From Micrococcales bacterium (GTDB lineage: Bacteria > Actinomycetota > Actinomycetes > Actinomycetales > Dermatophilaceae), in NCBI GenBank assembly GCA_003157445.1, contig PMJN01000074.1, forward strand, positions 3,467 through 9,930: a DNA stretch of 6,464 nt, written 5' to 3'. Under the pieces are notes generated by a model. It was not told the origin of the DNA. It did not search any database and saw only the letters and a list, made by a program, of their open reading frames with translations. A program made the position numbers and the translations under genes. This document shows, piece by piece, positions 5,363-6,464 of this stretch (the first letter of the stretch is position 1; the number at the start of each line of letters is the position of its first letter).

Positions 5363-6261
5363 CGACCGGAGTTGATGGTGATCTGCTCGACGGCGCCGTC
5401 CAGGACGTGCCAGTGGGCAAGGATCTTGGAGTATTCGCCGTTCTTGAGCAGCTGCTCCAGGGCTGCCTGAACGGCGTCACGCAGGCCGTGCTGATTCTTG
5501 GCGACGGCTATCCCATATAAGGCCGGTTCGTACTGCAGACTCGAGGCGAGCTGGTACTGCGACCTGGTGCGCACGTCGTTGACCAGGAAGACGGCGGGCG
5601 GAAAGTCGTTGAGCACCGCTGCCGCCTGACCCGTGCGCAACTGCAGCAGGGCGTCCGAGTTGTTCGGGTAGGTCTTCACGATGATGGGCTTGTTGAGGCA
5701 GTTGGCCTGTGTGCGGGCGAGCAGGTCGACCTGAGTCGTGCCGCTCTCCACGGCCACGACTTTGCCGCACAGGTCATTGAGCTCGGTGACTCCGGCCGGG
5801 TTGCCGCGTTGGACCACGATGGACGTGCCCGTCCTGAAGTAGTTGACGAAGTCGGCAGCCTTGGCGCGCTCGGGGGTGTCGGTCATGGCCGAGATGGCCA
5901 GGTCCAGCTGACCGCTGGTCACGCGCTGGCGAAGCAGGGCGAAGTCGACGTTGCCGAACTGGAGGCGTACTCCCAGGATGTGCCCGATCTGGACCCCGAG
6001 GTCGGGCTCCATGCCGATGATGGTCCGACCACCGGGCCCGAACGACGACATGGGCGGGTAGGAGGCGTCGGTGCCGACTCGCAGAACCCCGCTGCTGCGG
6101 ACCGACGCAGGCAGCAGGTTGTGCAGCCTCTGGTCGAACCCCGCTGTTTGCGCCGGGGTCGGCACCGGAGACGTCTTACCGCACGCTGCCAGCAGTAGGG
6201 CAGCAACAGCCAGGAGCAGGCTTGCTGCGACGCGGAGGCGACCAATTCTCGGGTGGTTCAT
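5359..6261 (-). CDS. Amino-acid-type extracellular solute-binding lipoprotein (SBP_bac_3)
   Basis: A 300-residue periplasmic-binding-protein fold anchored outside the membrane by lipid. The signal peptide has basic RIGRLR, a hydrophobic stretch (11-24) and the lipobox LAAC with Cys27. The mature domain starts at GVLRVGTDASYPP (58-70), then IIGMEPDLG (81-89) and DLAISAMTDTPERAK (120-134). R132 matches the Arg that binds the ligand alpha-carboxylate in this family, and D219 (LNDFPPA) matches the Asp that binds the amino group; both suggest an amino acid ligand. Cys165 and Cys188 could form a disulfide. ATG 6261 is chosen because the lipoprotein signal follows at once, AGAGAG lies 7 bases upstream, and it overlaps the previous stop (ATGA, 6258-6261). 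A longer reading from 6402 adds 47 residues inside the previous gene. No permease or ATPase gene adjoins it. Sitting between two EAL genes, it is more likely a signal receptor than a transporter part, though a transport role with a distant ABC system remains possible. Confidence 0.92.
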   Translation of the reverse strand: MNHPRIGRLRVAASLLLAVAALLLAACGKTSPVPTPAQTAGFDQRLHNLLPASVRSSGVLRVGTDASYPPMSSFGPGGRTIIGMEPDLGVQIGHILGVRLQFGNVDFALLRQRVTSGQLDLAISAMTDTPERAKAADFVNYFRTGTSIVVQRGNPAGVTELNDLCGKVVAVESGTTQVDLLARTQANCLNKPIIVKTYPNNSDALLQLRTGQAAAVLNDFPPAVFLVNDVRTRSQYQLASSLQYEPALYGIAVAKNQHGLRDAVQAALEQLLKNGEYSKILAHWHVLDGAVEQITINSGR

Positions 6262-6464
6262 CGTGGCGCTCTCTGACTCCCACCGGTGCTCTGTGAGGTC
6301 AGGTCTGTTGTTGAGGTTGTGCCGGTCGTGGTGTCGAACACGCGGGCCACCTCGGTCCAGGGACCCGGATGCAGCCAGAGGTAACCCTGCGCCTCGTCGC
6401 ACCCCGCCTCTTCCAGTGCATCGGCGACGTCTCGTGACTCCACGCCCTGGGCGGTGACCAGGCA
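6258..6464 (-). CDS. EAL-domain protein, C-terminal end only (runs off the window)
   Basis: The last 68 residues of a protein that continues beyond base 6464. It opens with CLVTAQGVES, then GCDEAQGYLWLHPGP, which align with the closing motifs of an EAL domain (vvAEGVE and QGYxxxxP). The Gln of QGY is kept, but the Glu that acts as general base in active EAL phosphodiesterases (first E of EGVE) is Gln here, codon CAG at 6447-6449. After the domain comes a Thr/Ser-rich tail of about 28 residues with no visible structure. The stop overlaps the ATG of the binding-protein gene by four bases. The domains upstream are not visible. It may be a non-catalytic c-di-GMP-binding or signalling EAL domain; this rests on one motif of a partial sequence. 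Confidence 0.85.
   Translation of the reverse strand, partial: CLVTAQGVESRDVADALEEAGCDEAQGYLWLHPGPWTEVARVFDTTTGTTSTTDLTSQSTGGSQRAPR
6269..6274 (-). promoter_or_regulatory. Weak ribosome binding site of the binding-lipoprotein gene
   Basis: AGAGAG on the - strand, 7 bases before the ATG at 6261, inside the end of the EAL gene. A second purine run, GGGAG, lies 15 bases before the ATG. Both are modest, which fits initiation helped by coupling through the ATGA overlap. Confidence 0.35.

Noticed and set aside
6262..6402. 47-residue upstream extension of the binding lipoprotein
   Set aside because: It would hide the lipoprotein signal peptide inside the protein and lies within the end of the EAL gene; ATG 6261 with the ATGA overlap is better.
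1..6464. CRISPR array, IS element or phage attachment site
   Set aside because: No regularly spaced repeats, no transposase or integrase coding sequence, and no long terminal inverted repeats seen by eye.

Overview
The window is high-GC DNA with dense coding on both strands, 4-base gene overlaps and protein sequences that look actinobacterial. The tsaC product and the prfA-prmC-tsaC gene order resemble those I recall from Mycobacterium. The genus cannot be fixed from this sequence.

Left half, + strand (1-3026): a translation-fidelity cluster. It starts with the C-terminal two thirds of prfA (release factor 1, GGQ motif present). prmC, the methyltransferase that modifies the GGQ glutamine of release factors, follows with a start that overlaps the prfA stop. 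After a gap comes tsaC (threonylcarbamoyl-AMP synthase, first step of tRNA t6A formation). In relatives these genes normally sit close together, but here about 760 bases separate prmC from tsaC. I find no convincing gene in that gap. Part of it is lower in GC (56 of 100 bases at 1881-1980), and it carries several short perfect dyads and hairpins. The most notable is an 8-bp inverted repeat about 30 bases upstream of the tsaC start.

Right half, - strand (6464-3053): an apparent operon of three genes joined by two ATGA overlaps. Reading on the - strand, these are: (i) the C-terminal end of an EAL-domain protein whose AEGVE motif reads AQGVE; (ii) a 300-residue lipoprotein of the amino-acid-type periplasmic binding protein family (SBP_bac_3), with no ABC permease or ATPase gene beside it; (iii) a 769-residue protein with about ten membrane helices, a degenerate GGDEF domain (RNDLF) and an EAL domain that keeps all its catalytic residues. 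My reading is that the lipoprotein is a ligand sensor coupled to membrane c-di-GMP turnover. The layout is comparable to the NspS-MbaA pair of Vibrio cholerae but uses a different binding-protein family. This is the most interesting content of the window.

The two blocks converge. A 10-bp GC-rich stem whose loop contains the tsaC stop codon lies between them and may end transcription from both sides.
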